DNA of 11,021 nucleotides from NCBI GenBank assembly GCA_019114715.1, contig DXEZ01000213.1, forward strand, positions 1 through 11,021, given 5' to 3'. Made by a program: the position numbers and the translations under genes. How positions within the stretch are numbered: position 1 is the first letter of the stretch; each line of letters begins with the position of its first letter. A model generated the notes under the pieces. It searched no databases and was not told where the DNA came from. It saw nothing but the letters and a program-made list of their open reading frames with translations. Below, piece by piece: positions 1 to 6,985 of the stretch. Source of the stretch: Candidatus Sphingobacterium stercoripullorum. GTDB lineage: Bacteria; Bacteroidota; Bacteroidia; Sphingobacteriales; Sphingobacteriaceae.

Positions 1-1
1 T

Positions 2-61
2 GATTTATTTAAGTTGCTAATATACAACATTCCCAAAAATAAAATCGAAATAAAGGGCTAA
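2..61 (+). CDS. Possible C-terminal end of an upstream gene (partial)
   Basis: Frame 2 is open from the left edge of the window to a TAA at 59-61 and would encode about 19 residues ending IPKNKIEIKG. The other two forward frames stop within the first 20 bases, so this is the only frame in which a gene could run in from the left. Nothing in such a short tail can be recognised. The stretch could equally be non-coding AT-rich DNA, and the call rests only on the open frame at the edge. Confidence 0.2.
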   Translation, partial: DLFKLLIYNIPKNKIEIKG

Positions 62-162
62 GAACTGATTAATATCAAAATATGAGGCTAAATAGACACG
101 ATAAGGACTATTCACAATGAGGCTTTCTCCAAGTTTAGCTCCTTGTTTAAACCAATCCCTGC

Positions 163-190
163 TTGTTTTTAAGAAATAAGTATATCTTTA
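163..190 (+). promoter_or_regulatory. Possible promoter of the sprT-like gene
   Basis: TATCTTTA at 183-190 matches the Bacteroidota -7 consensus TAnnTTTG in all but the last base, with TTG at 163-165 and a 17-base spacer. If used, transcription would start within a few bases of the ATG at 196, which would make the mRNA nearly leaderless. It is weaker than the other promoters in the window. Confidence 0.3.
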
Positions 191-195
191 CCCTC

Positions 196-822
196 ATGAG
201 CAATTTAGCAAAGCAGCTATCTAAGTACATGCCAGAATCCGCAGCGCCCACCATTGCAAAATGGATAGTGGATTACCGCTGTGTTTTTAAAATTTCTCGA
301 AGTAGAAGCAGTAAACTGGGAGATTACACAGCACCCAGAAAGGGCTATCCACACCGGATATCCGTGAATCACAATTTAAACCCATACGCTTTCCTAATTA
401 CTACGGTGCATGAGTTTGCCCATCTAGTGGCTTATGAAAAATTCGGAAGGACTATTCAACCTCACGGAGGTGAATGGAAGAGTACATTTAGAGAGTTGAT
501 GGAGCCTTTTTTTGAACTAGGTATTTTTCCCGAGGATCTCTCCTCAGCACTTAGAGAGTACCTTATCAATCCAGCAGCATCGAGTTACTCTGACTTAAAT
601 CTCGCTCGTACCTTACGCAGCTACGATAAAGAACAGAACGGTAAGTTCATTGAAAGCATTCCTGAGGGAAGTTACTTTCAAATTTCTACGGGAAGAGTTT
701 TCCAAAAATTAAATAAACTTAGAAAACGCTATAAATGTATCGAGATATCTTCTAAAAGGGTTTACCTTTTCCATCCCTTAGCAGAAGTACAAATCATTCA
801 AGACATCAAAAGTAGGCAATAA
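196..822 (+). CDS. SprT-like zinc metalloprotease-fold protein
   Basis: This 208-residue protein belongs to the SprT-like family (SprT/Spartan metallopeptidase fold). The zincin motif HEFAH is at residues 72-76, in the context TVHEFAHLVAYEKFG, and is followed by the conserved HGGEW at 90-94, which supplies a third zinc ligand in the family. The C-terminal third is predicted beta-rich and keeps a single Cys near residue 181. The Cys-rich zinc ribbon of other SprT proteins is missing, as in the flavobacterial homologues I recall. There is no signal peptide, so it should be cytosolic. The frame is also open back to a TTG at 163, but I chose the ATG at 196 because homologues begin about ten residues before the KYMPE segment. 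Eukaryotic relatives cut DNA-protein crosslinks; the bacterial role is unsettled and I do not assign one. It appears to be a single-gene unit. Confidence 0.88.
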   Translation: MSNLAKQLSKYMPESAAPTIAKWIVDYRCVFKISRSRSSKLGDYTAPRKGYPHRISVNHNLNPYAFLITTVHEFAHLVAYEKFGRTIQPHGGEWKSTFRELMEPFFELGIFPEDLSSALREYLINPAASSYSDLNLARTLRSYDKEQNGKFIESIPEGSYFQISTGRVFQKLNKLRKRYKCIEISSKRVYLFHPLAEVQIIQDIKSRQ

Positions 823-845
823 GCTCAGTTTATTGTAGATTAGCG

Positions 846-853
846 TATATTTG
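846..853 (+). promoter_or_regulatory. Bacteroidota-type -7 element before the M28 peptidase gene
   Basis: TATATTTG at 846-853 matches TAnnTTTG exactly and lies 26 bases before the ATG at 880. No TTG occurs at the preferred 19-20 base distance; the nearest TTG (833-835) is too close. The -7 match is good and the -33 box is poor. Confidence 0.5.
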
Positions 854-879
854 CATGAATAACAAACTAGACATACAAC

Positions 880-2547
880 ATGAAAAAAATCATTCTATCG
901 GCAGCAATTGCTCTTGTAGCTTTTACAGCTTGTCAAAACAATTCAAACACCGATCAAGAAAACGAAACTGATTCTTTGGCATACGACGCTATAACGGAAG
1001 AAGGCTTCGCTAACTATATCGAAACCCTATCATCCGATGCGTTCATGGGTAGAAAGCCCTTTACAAAAGGTGACACCTTAACGGTCAATTACATCAAAAA
1101 TGAATTTGAAAACTTAGGCTTAAAACCAGGAAATGGAGAGTCCTATTTTCAAGAGGTTCCCTTAGTAGAAATCACTTCAACACCTGTAGAGTCTACGTTA
1201 AGCTTTCAAGGTAAAGAAGGTTCTATAGATGCAGAATTCCTCGATGATTATGTTGTAGGGAGCCGTCAACTCCAAGAAGAGCTAGACTTTCCTTCTACCG
1301 AATTGGTATTTGTAGGCTTCGGAATTGTAGCACCAGAATATGACTGGAATGATTACGAAGGCTTAGACGTAACGGGAAAAACAGTAGTAGCTCTAGTTAG
1401 CGACCCTGGAAAATACGACAAAGACTTATTTAAAGCGGACACCATGACCTATTACGGCCGCTGGAAATATAAATACGAAGAGGCAGCTCGACAAGGCGCT
1501 ACTGGTGTATTATTAATCCATGAAACTGAAGCAGCAAGCTACGGTTGGGATGTGGTTCGCAACGGCTGGAGTGGCCCGCAATTAGACATGGTAACCTCCG
1601 ACAAAGGAAGCTCATATGCTGGGTTTGAAGGCTGGGTAACTAACGACTTAGCAAAAAGCCTATTTGAGCTGGGTGATGTCGACTTTGAAGCCACAATAAA
1701 AGAAGCCAAAAAACCTGGATTCAAAGCGGTTCCATTAAATGTTAAAACATCCATTAAGCTACAAGGCAGCTTTAGAGAATCCACCTCGAATAATGTTTTA
1801 GGATTAATCGAAGGGGAGAGCCGCCCAGATGAATACGTCATCTACACGGCACACTGGGACCACCTTGGAATAGGTACCCCAATAGAGGGAGACTCTATTT
1901 TTAATGGAGCCATAGATAATGCTGCAGGGGTTTCCGCATTGTTTGAAATCGCTAAAGCCTTTAATGCTTCCACCAAAAAGCCGGAGCGCAGCGTATTATT
2001 CATTGCTCTGACCGCTGAGGAGGAAGGTCTGTTAGGGTCTTTATACTACACCAACAACCCTATCTATCCTTTGGAGAACACCGTTGCTAACATCAACATG
2101 GATGCTTTCAACCCCATCGGCGCAACAAAAGACGTGACGGTCATGGGTATTGGGCAAACGGAATTAGAAGACTACTTAGTACAATCTGCAGACAAGTTTG
2201 ATAGAGAAGTCAGAGGAGATAAAAATATTTCTGCAGGACTATTTTATAGATCCGACCACTTCAACTTTGTTAAAAAGGGTGTACCTGGATTATTTATGGG
2301 ATCTGGTTCGGATTACCTTCACTTAAAAGGCGATGAGCTTAAAGCGAAAAAAGAAGCTTTTGAAAACAGATACCATAATGTAACCGATGAGTTTGATGAG
2401 CACTGGAGCTTAGACGGTATTGTTTTAGACACGCAATTGTTCTTTGACTTAGGCTTCACACTAAGTAATGAAAGAACCTTCCCTGAGTTTAAAGAAGGAT
2501 CTGAATTTTTTGAGCTAGGAAAACAACGATTAAACAAAAGAAAATAA
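880..2547 (+). CDS. M28-family aminopeptidase, secreted lipoprotein with PA-like domain
   Basis: This 555-residue zinc peptidase probably trims peptides outside the cytoplasm. The N-terminus is a lipoprotein signal: MKK, a hydrophobic stretch, then the lipobox FTAC with the lipidated Cys at residue 18. After the Cys comes a flexible Asn/Asp/Glu-rich linker (19-32), compatible with outer-membrane anchoring. Residues 140-290 look like the PA (protease-associated) domain often inserted in this family. The M28 catalytic domain follows with all expected residues: H325 and D327 in TAHWDH, bridging D346 in AIDNAAG, the E380/E381 pair in TAEEEG, D408 in NMDAF, and H460 in SDHFNF. The metal site therefore looks intact and the enzyme active. 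A 24-base gap to the next gene and no terminator between them suggest a two-gene operon. Substrate specificity cannot be read from the sequence. Confidence 0.92.
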   Translation: MKKIILSAAIALVAFTACQNNSNTDQENETDSLAYDAITEEGFANYIETLSSDAFMGRKPFTKGDTLTVNYIKNEFENLGLKPGNGESYFQEVPLVEITSTPVESTLSFQGKEGSIDAEFLDDYVVGSRQLQEELDFPSTELVFVGFGIVAPEYDWNDYEGLDVTGKTVVALVSDPGKYDKDLFKADTMTYYGRWKYKYEEAARQGATGVLLIHETEAASYGWDVVRNGWSGPQLDMVTSDKGSSYAGFEGWVTNDLAKSLFELGDVDFEATIKEAKKPGFKAVPLNVKTSIKLQGSFRESTSNNVLGLIEGESRPDEYVIYTAHWDHLGIGTPIEGDSIFNGAIDNAAGVSALFEIAKAFNASTKKPERSVLFIALTAEEEGLLGSLYYTNNPIYPLENTVANINMDAFNPIGATKDVTVMGIGQTELEDYLVQSADKFDREVRGDKNISAGLFYRSDHFNFVKKGVPGLFMGSGSDYLHLKGDELKAKKEAFENRYHNVTDEFDEHWSLDGIVLDTQLFFDLGFTLSNERTFPEFKEGSEFFELGKQRLNKRK

Positions 2548-2571
2548 CAACAACTAATTAAAAAAGAAAAA

Positions 2572-3000
2572 ATGCTGACAGGAATGAAACACTTACACTC
2601 GACGCTGGCTATTGTCCTACTTTTAGCCCTCGTGGTTTCCATAATTATTACATTAGGAAATTACTTCGGAAAGAAAGGATACAATAGAAAAATCGCCCTT
2701 ATAGGCTTGATATCAGCGCATCTGCAATTGGTAATAGGCTTAGTGCTGTACTTTATTTCTCCCTATGGGCTTCAAAGTTTTAGCGGAGCAAATATGAAAG
2801 TTGCACAATCTCGTTTATTATTTTTAGAGCACCCGCTGACGATGATCATTGGAATTATCCTAATTACCATTGGTTATTCAAAAGCTAAGAAGGCAACTAG
2901 CGCTGTTACGGCAAACAAAACAGTTCTAATATGCTACCTAATTGCTCTTATTTTAATAGTGATCAGAATTCCATGGGAAACATGGTCGATATTTATATAA
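2572..3000 (+). CDS. Small 4-TM membrane protein of the flavobacterial 'cytochrome B'-annotated family
   Basis: This protein of up to 142 residues has four predicted membrane helices, at about residues 10-28, 40-63, 82-101 and 117-136. It resembles a family of about 145 residues common in Flavobacteriia and usually labelled 'cytochrome B'. Recognisable pieces are the N-terminal KHLHS, AHLQLVIGLVLYF in helix 2, and the EHPLTM start of helix 3 followed by ITIGYSKAKK. The conserved His residues at or in the helices could bind haem or metal, but that is inference and the family's function is not established. Translation may start at 2572 or at the ATG at 2584, which has AGGA directly before it; family alignment slightly favours 2584. 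It lies 24 bases behind the M28 peptidase gene and ends 10 bases before a strong terminator, so the two probably share a transcript. Confidence 0.8.
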   Translation: MLTGMKHLHSTLAIVLLLALVVSIIITLGNYFGKKGYNRKIALIGLISAHLQLVIGLVLYFISPYGLQSFSGANMKVAQSRLLFLEHPLTMIIGIILITIGYSKAKKATSAVTANKTVLICYLIALILIVIRIPWETWSIFI

Positions 3001-3010
3001 CCACTTAGCT

Positions 3011-3041
3011 TAAAGGGCCGCTCGTTCGGCCCTTTATTTTT
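3011..3041 (+). terminator. Rho-independent terminator of the M28 peptidase operon
   Basis: A perfect 10-bp stem pairs TAAAGGGCCG (3011-3020) with CGGCCCTTTA (3027-3036) around a 6-base loop (CTCGTT). A run of five T follows at 3037-3041. It starts 10 bases after the stop codon of the membrane-protein gene. On the minus strand the arm is also followed by some T/A-rich sequence, but no minus-strand gene ends here. Confidence 0.92.
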
Positions 3042-3280
3042 GAAGATTTTAAATCCTCCCAACAACACACGTTTAACAGCAATCTATAAGGAGAGCACCC
3101 CGCCCCCTATTCTTCAATTAAAAACAGCGGCTACCACAAAATACTGGACGCCCAAGATGAGCAAGATATCGAGAAAAGATAATTACCAATCTCAAGAATA
3201 TTTCCCTCTAAAATATTCTAACAAAACGCTTTAACTTCTCATATATATTCACTATACTTACGCAGATCAATTTTAAATCA
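3042..3280. other. Intergenic spacer with no supported gene
   Basis: About 240 bases separate the terminator from the START-like gene. A 64-codon TTG-initiated frame covers most of it, but it begins inside the terminator T-run and its composition looks non-coding. The reverse strand has only short open runs. The items of note are an AT-rich palindrome at 3196-3218 and a weak promoter-like TATACTTA at 3253-3260, two mismatches from TAnnTTTG. Confidence 0.6.
3196..3218. repeat. AT-rich inverted repeat upstream of the START-like gene
   Basis: GAATATTT (3196-3203) and AAATATTC (3211-3218) are perfect 8-base inverted arms around a 7-base spacer. It lies about 35 bases before the weak -7-like element of the START-like gene, a place where an operator could sit. 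In AT-rich DNA such a palindrome can arise by chance, and it has no T-run to act as a terminator. Confidence 0.4.
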
Positions 3281-3658
3281 ATGGAAGATAAAGTTAAATT
3301 TCAACTGGAATACATCATCAACTCGTCTCCTAGAATATTATTCCCATTTCTAGTCGAGCCGAATGGTCTATCTCAGTGGTTTGCTGACGATGTAAATTAT
3401 CTTGAAAACACCTACCAATTTATATGGGATGATGAAGTGAAAAAAGCTAAAATATCTACTCAGAAAGAATTTAGCATGGTTAAGTTCGAATGGGTGGAAG
3501 ACAAGCCGTATTATTTTGAGATGCAAATTATCCAAGATGAATTAACCAACGAAGTTGCTATAGCCATTACGGATTTCGCTAAACAAGAAGACCTAGAAAA
3601 CAGAAAATTAATCTGGAACAACTCTATTGATTACCTACAAAGAGTTATCGGAGCTTAA
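3281..3658 (+). CDS. START-like domain (SRPBCC superfamily) protein
   Basis: This 125-residue protein matches the short START-like family widespread in Bacteroidota, a helix-grip fold related to AHSA1 and SRPBCC proteins. Diagnostic stretches are the N-terminal strand KVKFQLEYIINSSP, the NGLSQWFADDV segment at residues 28-38, the FIWD strand at 47-50, the VKFEW turn at 67-71 and ITDFA at 96-100. A C-terminal amphipathic helix (about 104-123) would cover the ligand cavity. There is no signal peptide or membrane helix, so it should be cytosolic. No ligand or partner is known that can be read from the sequence, so no function is assigned. The ATG at 3281 is the first Met of the conserved region; no Shine-Dalgarno sequence precedes it. 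The next gene has its own promoter-like element 11 bases after this stop. Confidence 0.85.
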   Translation: MEDKVKFQLEYIINSSPRILFPFLVEPNGLSQWFADDVNYLENTYQFIWDDEVKKAKISTQKEFSMVKFEWVEDKPYYFEMQIIQDELTNEVAIAITDFAKQEDLENRKLIWNNSIDYLQRVIGA

Positions 3659-3669
3659 AATAAAATAGT

Positions 3670-3677
3670 TAACTTTG
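3670..3677 (+). promoter_or_regulatory. Bacteroidota-type -7 element before the LptF/LptG-family gene
   Basis: TAACTTTG at 3670-3677 matches TAnnTTTG exactly. The same octamer precedes ribBA at 5262. No TTG is seen 17-23 bases upstream. A start near 3684 would give a leader of about 60 bases that contains the hairpin at 3693-3719. Confidence 0.45.
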
Positions 3678-3692
3678 TACCTAGCCCGAAAA

Positions 3693-3719
3693 GTACTTAT
3701 TATCAATGATAAATAGTAC
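3693..3719 (+). other. Imperfect hairpin in the leader of the LptF/LptG-family gene
   Basis: GTACTTATTATC (3693-3704) can pair with GATAAATAGTAC (3708-3719) across a 3-base loop: five base pairs, a 2x2 internal mismatch, then five base pairs. It is AT-rich and has no U-run directly after it, so it does not look like a strong terminator. It ends 25 bases before the chosen ATG and could affect mRNA stability or be a protein-binding dyad; both are inference. Confidence 0.35.
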
Positions 3720-3744
3720 AAAAAGGATTTGTTAGTTGAGAGGC

Positions 3745-5217
3745 ATGAAAAAGGTACACATTCTTATTCTACAAGCATTTATTAGGCCGTTTATCGTCAC
3801 TTTTGGAATCGTGATGTTCGTCTTATTGATGCTTTTTTTATTCAAGTACATCGACGACCTTATTGGCAAAGGCCTAGAGTGGCACGTTATACTGGAACTC
3901 ATCGGCTATCAATGTGCACATCAACTCTCGATGGCCCTCCCCCTATCCATGTTATTATCCTCTATAATGACTTTTGGAAATCTGGGAGAGAGCTACGAGC
4001 TAGTAGCTATTAAGGCTGCTGGGATCTCCCTCAGAAAGGCGATGACACCACTATTTGTCTTAGTGGGACTTTTTGCAACGTCCTCTTTTTTATTTTCAGA
4101 CAATGTCCTTCCCGTGGTGAACCTAAAAATGGGTTCCTTACTCTGGGATGTAAGGAATAAAAAAGCGGAGTTTTTCATTAAGCCAGGTGACTTCAACAAT
4201 TCCATACCGGGATACGCTATTCGTGCAAAAGGAAAAAATAAAGAAGGGACCAAGTTTTACGACCTCATTATCTACGACCACAAATCATCTACGCCAGGCA
4301 ACAATGTCGTACTAGCCAAAGAGGGTTACATGTACAATTCTGCGGACAACAATTACATGATTTTAAAGTTAGTTGATGGCGTGCGGTACGAGGAGAGTAA
4401 CGTTAAAGGGGCCAGCAAATACGACCCTAGACGACAATTCATTCGTTTTCATTTCAAAGAAAGTGAACAAAAGTTTGATATGGAGACATTCCAAATGAAA
4501 AGAACTGATGAAAGCCTTTTTAAAGGGTTGCATCAGATGTTAAACTTAAAACAACTAGAACACCATACCGACTCCAACAACAGGGCTATAGACAGTCTAG
4601 AGCTGGCCAATATGGAAGATATACGATACAATTATTATTTTCTATCCAACTATTATACCGAAGGGGCGGATAGTTTAAAGCAATCTGAAGGTTTATCTTT
4701 TAAAGATGAGTTAGAGCAAATAGAAGATAAGAAGATGATAATTAGCAGTACGCTCACCCAAACCCAGCAAATAAAGGAACTCCTAGAGTCCAAAGCGCAA
4801 GAGTACCATACATTTGTAGATAAAGGAATCCGCTACGATGTAGAGTGGCATAGGAAGTTTACCCTCGCCGTCTCCTGCTTACTGCTCTTTGGAATTGGAG
4901 CACCCCTAGGTGCTATCATCCGAAAAGGTGGCCTTGGTGTACCAGTACTGGTGGCGATTATATTCTTCTTGATTTACCATATTATAGCGACGCTGGCCGA
5001 AAAGGCTGCTAAAGACGGTAGCTTAGAGCCATTTTTTGGCATGTGGATGTCCATTATCGTGCTAACTCCACTGGCTATATTTCTGACCTATAAATCGGCA
5101 TCGGACTCGGCAATATTTGATATGGACCACTACAAAATGCAAGGAGAAAAGCTCCTGGAGAAAATAAGAAAGAAGTTCCCTTTTCTGGTTTCTAAAAGAC
5201 AACCGAAAAAGCACTAA
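3745..5217 (+). CDS. LptF/LptG (YjgP/YjgQ) family LPS-export permease
   Basis: This 490-residue inner-membrane protein has the layout of the LptF/LptG permeases that, with the LptB ATPase, extract LPS from the inner membrane and pass it to LptC and LptA. Three N-terminal helices (about 15-35, 60-77, 101-120) contain the conserved SMALPLSMLLSS and the cytoplasmic ELVAIKAAGIS loop at 85-95, which contacts the ATPase. A periplasmic region (121-370) follows, then three C-terminal helices (372-391, 398-417, 432-450) with the family signature GAPLGAIIRKGG. It is longer than the E. coli proteins (about 360 residues), mainly because of a charged, probably helical stretch at about 250-365; enlarged versions are usual in Bacteroidota. 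LptF and LptG cannot be told apart here. The frame opens at a TTG at 3736, but homologues begin at MKKVHI, so the ATG at 3745 is preferred. Confidence 0.9.
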   Translation: MKKVHILILQAFIRPFIVTFGIVMFVLLMLFLFKYIDDLIGKGLEWHVILELIGYQCAHQLSMALPLSMLLSSIMTFGNLGESYELVAIKAAGISLRKAMTPLFVLVGLFATSSFLFSDNVLPVVNLKMGSLLWDVRNKKAEFFIKPGDFNNSIPGYAIRAKGKNKEGTKFYDLIIYDHKSSTPGNNVVLAKEGYMYNSADNNYMILKLVDGVRYEESNVKGASKYDPRRQFIRFHFKESEQKFDMETFQMKRTDESLFKGLHQMLNLKQLEHHTDSNNRAIDSLELANMEDIRYNYYFLSNYYTEGADSLKQSEGLSFKDELEQIEDKKMIISSTLTQTQQIKELLESKAQEYHTFVDKGIRYDVEWHRKFTLAVSCLLLFGIGAPLGAIIRKGGLGVPVLVAIIFFLIYHIIATLAEKAAKDGSLEPFFGMWMSIIVLTPLAIFLTYKSASDSAIFDMDHYKMQGEKLLEKIRKKFPFLVSKRQPKKH

Positions 5218-5261
5218 ATCATATTTGACAAGAGCATTATAAGAATGAGCAAAAAGTAGTG

Positions 5262-5269
5262 TAACTTTG
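5262..5269 (+). promoter_or_regulatory. Bacteroidota-type -7 element before ribBA
   Basis: TAACTTTG at 5262-5269 matches TAnnTTTG exactly and lies 20 bases before the ATG at 5290, so the leader would be only about 14 bases. No good TTG box is seen upstream. The whole gap after the permease gene is 72 bases, too short for an FMN riboswitch, and none of its conserved elements is visible. Confidence 0.5.
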
Positions 5270-5289
5270 ACAAAAACATAAACATACAC

Positions 5290-6522
5290 ATGAATATAAA
5301 ACTTAACTCCATAGAAGAGGCTATTGAGGATATAAAGCAGGGAAAAGTAATCATCGTTGTGGATGATGAGGATAGGGAAAATGAGGGAGACTTTATTACA
5401 GCCGCCAGCAATGCAACACCTGAAGTGATTAACTTCATGGTCACTCATGGTAGAGGATTGGTTTGTGCTCCATTAACTCGAGAGCGATGCGATGAGCTGG
5501 AGCTACATCCAATGGTTAATTCGAACACAGCTGTTTATGAAACAAACTTTACAGTTTCTATAGACCTTATTGGCTATGGATGTACAACGGGTATTTCTGT
5601 TACCGATAGGTCAAAGACAATAAAAGCATTAATTAAACCCGAAACAACTCCTGAGGAGCTGGGGCGTCCTGGGCATATCTTCCCACTGATTGCAAAAGAT
5701 GGTGGCGTATTAAGAAGAGCAGGGCATACCGAGGCCACTGTAGATTTAGCTCGATTAGCAGGTTTTGAACCTGCAGGAGTACTGGTTGAGATTTTAAAAG
5801 AAGATGGGGAAATGGCGCGACTTCCCGACCTAATAGAAGTGGCGAAGCGATTCGATCTTAAGATTATCAGTATAGAGGATCTTATTGAATATAGATTGAG
5901 ACACGATTCTTTAATCGAGGAAGCAGTAAGTGTAAAAATGCCTACCGATTTCGGAGACTTCAAACTAAAAGCATTCATACAAAAAGATTCCGGCGAGCAA
6001 CATCTAGCGCTCTACAAAGGCGAGTGGAAAGAGGATGAGCCTGTACTAGTTAGAGTACACAGCTCCTGCGTAACTGGCGATATCTTTGGATCTTGCCGCT
6101 GCGATTGCGGACCTCAATTGCATAAAGCTATGAAAATGATTGATGAGGAAGGCAAGGGAGTGATCGTGTATATGAATCAAGAAGGTAGAGGCATAGGACT
6201 CATCAATAAACTTCATGCCTACAAGCTTCAAGAGGAAGGTAGTGATACGGTAGATGCAAACTTAAAACTTGGTTTCAAAGCAGACTTAAGAGACTACGGA
6301 GTCGGTGCACAAATATTACGCAGCATGAGGGTTAGGAAAATGCGCCTGATGACCAATAACCCTACAAAGAGAGCTGGTTTAGTAGGCTATGGCTTGGAAG
6401 TTGTAGAAAACGTTCCTATAGAAATCAGCGCCAATCCGCACAACCTAAGCTACCTAAGAACTAAAAGAGATAAAATGGGTCACTCCATTATGCATGAAGA
6501 TGTAGTAAAAGAAAATAAATAA
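5290..6522 (+). CDS. ribBA: Bifunctional DHBP synthase / GTP cyclohydrolase II (RibBA)
   Basis: This 410-residue cytosolic enzyme supplies both precursors of riboflavin. The N-terminal RibB half (about 1-205) makes 3,4-dihydroxy-2-butanone 4-phosphate from ribulose 5-phosphate. It carries the acidic metal loop DDEDRENEGD (25-34), GCTTGISVTDRSKT (97-110), and RPGHIFPL with the GHTEAT His (126-150). The C-terminal RibA half (about 210-400) opens GTP. Its zinc ligands are C260, C271 and C273 in the SSCVTGD...CDCG segment, followed by QEGRGIGL (297-304), Y311, R334 in the ADLRDYG segment, and the TNNP motif (355-358). All catalytic residues I know for both halves are present, unlike RibBA proteins with a degenerate RibA half. 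The DCC protein gene follows after 16 bases without a terminator, so co-transcription is likely. No other riboflavin genes are in the window. Confidence 0.96.
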   Translation: MNIKLNSIEEAIEDIKQGKVIIVVDDEDRENEGDFITAASNATPEVINFMVTHGRGLVCAPLTRERCDELELHPMVNSNTAVYETNFTVSIDLIGYGCTTGISVTDRSKTIKALIKPETTPEELGRPGHIFPLIAKDGGVLRRAGHTEATVDLARLAGFEPAGVLVEILKEDGEMARLPDLIEVAKRFDLKIISIEDLIEYRLRHDSLIEEAVSVKMPTDFGDFKLKAFIQKDSGEQHLALYKGEWKEDEPVLVRVHSSCVTGDIFGSCRCDCGPQLHKAMKMIDEEGKGVIVYMNQEGRGIGLINKLHAYKLQEEGSDTVDANLKLGFKADLRDYGVGAQILRSMRVRKMRLMTNNPTKRAGLVGYGLEVVENVPIEISANPHNLSYLRTKRDKMGHSIMHEDVVKENK

Positions 6523-6538
6523 CTGTTAATTTTTTTGG

Positions 6539-6985
6539 ATGGCATGGACTGACAAATCACTAATCCTTTTCGACTCGGAATGCTTAGTGTGCAATCGTGC
6601 CATCCAACTAATAACATCCTACGATAAAGACAAACGGTTTTTATTCGGCTCGCTGCACCACCCGGTTATTGAGCAGTTATTCCCTAAAGAAGGGTCACTA
6701 AAAAACACACTTATTTTACTAGAGAGCGGCGGGAATAAGCATATAAAAAGTAGTGCAGTATTTGAAATAGCCAAGCAGCTTACTTTTCCATTAAATATTT
6801 TGAGTGTGTTTCGCATTTTACCGCGGTTCATCACCGATAAACTGTATATTATTTTCGCTAAAAACAGACATAAAATATCACCGAATCAAACTTGTAGTCT
6901 AGCACCCAACGACCAGATTATAACCAATTCGTACGAGCTGGAGCGAATGATTAGGCAGTTATCGCATGGCAAATTTAACTCGTGA
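6539..6985 (+). CDS. DCC-family thiol-disulfide oxidoreductase-like protein (DUF393)
   Basis: This 148-residue protein belongs to the DUF393/DCC family (YuxK-like), a thioredoxin-fold-related group named for its D-x-x-C-x-x-C signature. Here the signature is D12, C15 and C18 in LILFDSECLVCNRA. Other family landmarks are SSAVFEIAKQL at 71-81, a hydrophobic LPRFITDKLY segment at 94-103, the NRHKI segment at 109-113 and a conserved Cys at 119. The CxxC suggests redox activity, but substrate and partner are unknown. There is no signal peptide. The gene starts 16 bases after ribBA and probably shares its transcript; a functional link with riboflavin synthesis would be guesswork. Its last 11 bases, including the stop codon, overlap the end of the convergent lipB gene. 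Confidence 0.85.
   Translation: MAWTDKSLILFDSECLVCNRAIQLITSYDKDKRFLFGSLHHPVIEQLFPKEGSLKNTLILLESGGNKHIKSSAVFEIAKQLTFPLNILSVFRILPRFITDKLYIIFAKNRHKISPNQTCSLAPNDQIITNSYELERMIRQLSHGKFNS

Noticed and set aside
17..187. Reverse-strand open frame of 57 codons near the left edge
   Set aside because: It has no ATG, only an internal GTG, no recognisable motif, and its 5' part runs into the promoter region of the sprT-like gene. A partial or decayed gene is possible but not supported.
3040..3234. 64-codon TTG-initiated frame in the spacer before the START-like gene
   Set aside because: It starts inside the T-run of the terminator, has no ribosome or promoter signal of its own, and its Pro/Thr/Lys/Asn-rich product resembles no family I know.
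5218..5289. FMN riboswitch before ribBA
   Set aside because: The gap is only 72 bases and lacks the paired conserved elements of an FMN riboswitch; the -7 element leaves a leader of about 14 bases.
5062..5448. 128-codon reverse frame across the permease-ribBA junction
   Set aside because: It overlaps the ends of two well-supported genes and crosses the ribBA promoter; the product has no recognisable domain.
5574..5978. 134-codon reverse frame inside ribBA
   Set aside because: It is antisense to conserved catalytic segments of ribBA and shows no motif or start signal.
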